From Gemmatimonadota bacterium (GTDB lineage: Bacteria > Gemmatimonadota > Gemmatimonadetes > Gemmatimonadales > GWC2-71-9): a stretch of 6,213 bases of DNA. Positions 5,901 through 6,213 of this stretch are shown piece by piece (within the stretch, counting starts at the first letter, position 1; each line of letters opens with the position of its first letter). A program made the position numbers and the translations under genes. The notes beneath the pieces were generated by a model. It saw nothing but the letters and a program-made list of their open reading frames with translations, did not search any database and was not told the origin of the DNA. The stretch covers positions 1 through 6,213 of the forward strand of contig QHTS01000370.1 in assembly GCA_003220905.1 (NCBI GenBank). The letters run 5' to 3'.

Positions 5901-6213
5901 CTAGCGACGGCGGCCCCGCCTACCGCCTCGTGCCAGGCGCTGCCGTTCCCCCCGCGATAGACCGCTCAGCTGGCGGCGCAAATCCTCCAGCGAGTCCGAC
6001 CGCGCCGCCTCCCGCTTGCCCCGGAGGACCGTGAAGCGGACCGGCCGGTCGAAGGGGGGCAGATCCCGGGGTTGCAGGCGCCGTGCCTGGCCCTCCTTGA
6101 GGCGCAACCGCACCACGCCGATCCCCTGCTCCACCTCGTAATCTACCGGCACGCGGTCCCCGTAGAGGTGAACGGATGCCGGGAGCGCTTCCAGGGCGCG
6201 ACGCTCTGCTTCT
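5901..6213 (-). CDS. C-terminal end of a gene entering from the right, possibly a helicase C-terminal domain
   Basis: An open frame runs from the window edge to a TAG at 5901-5903, giving 103 whole codons. A GTG at 6152 could be read as a start for an 83-residue protein, but the frame and protein-like sequence continue upstream (LPASVHLYGDRVPVDYEVEQG), so it is better read as the tail of a longer gene. The segment alternates predicted beta strands (GIGVVRLRLKEG, DRPVRFTVLRGKRE) with a helix (SDSLEDLRRQLSGL) and ends in a basic RRGRRGRRR-type tail suited to nucleic-acid binding. It is reminiscent of the C-terminal region of DEAH-box HrpA/HrpB-like helicases, but no catalytic motif is in the window and this is a weak impression. 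Coding is likely; identity is uncertain. Confidence 0.6.
   Translation of the reverse strand, partial: EAERRALEALPASVHLYGDRVPVDYEVEQGIGVVRLRLKEGQARRLQPRDLPPFDRPVRFTVLRGKREAARSDSLEDLRRQLSGLSRGERQRLARGGRRGRRR

Noticed and set aside
5293..5904. Plus-strand open frame of 203 codons
   Set aside because: It is antisense to the PAS/Fis regulator, has no recognisable motif and no ribosome binding site that I can see.
1..6213. Defence island, mobile element, CRISPR array or RNA gene
   Set aside because: No transposase, integrase, nuclease or toxin signature, no spaced direct-repeat array, and no tRNA- or rRNA-like sequence was seen on either strand.

Overview
This is a GC-rich bacterial window with every supportable gene on the minus strand, so it reads from right (6213) to left (1). 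Gene density, GC-rich third positions, a long plant/cyanobacterial-type IspH and a long-form Lhr helicase fit a free-living, GC-rich, non-model phylum. Gemmatimonadota is my best guess, from general resemblance only; no rRNA or marker gene is present to test it.

Layout in transcription order: (1) 6213-5901, the C-terminal end of a gene entering from the right, perhaps a helicase C-terminal domain. (2) 5900-5812, a short intergenic gap with a GC hairpin and a weak promoter candidate. (3) 5811-5326, a small PAS + Fis-type HTH regulator with no AAA+ domain. (4) 5325-5252, a 74-base gap with two similar dyads and a hairpin. (5) 5251-4769, a hotdog-fold acyl-CoA thioesterase. (6) 4772-4248, a small predicted lipoprotein whose signal peptide is visible only if translation starts at a CTG codon. 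(7) 4251-3190, a Gfo/Idh/MocA-type NAD(P)-dependent oxidoreductase. (8) 3184 (or 3193)-1988, IspH, the last enzyme of the MEP isoprenoid pathway. (9) 1968-1, the N-terminal 656 residues of an Lhr-type superfamily 2 helicase that leaves the window on the left.

Genes 5 to 9 look like one operon. Two junctions share four bases (CTGA, GTGA), a third can (TTGA), and only 19 bases separate ispH from lhr. Isoprenoid synthesis, acyl-CoA hydrolysis, an envelope lipoprotein, a sugar-type oxidoreductase and a nucleic-acid helicase form no recognised single pathway, so the coupling may reflect shared expression rather than shared biochemistry. The regulator at 5811-5326 may control the operon through the dyads that follow it; that is inference.

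The most notable local structures are a four-unit heptamer repeat inside the lhr reading frame, two homopolymer tracts (ten and nine bases) inside genes, and the run of NTGA junctions with non-ATG starts. I see no mobile element, CRISPR array, RNA gene or defence locus. Apart from these details it looks like an ordinary chromosomal region.
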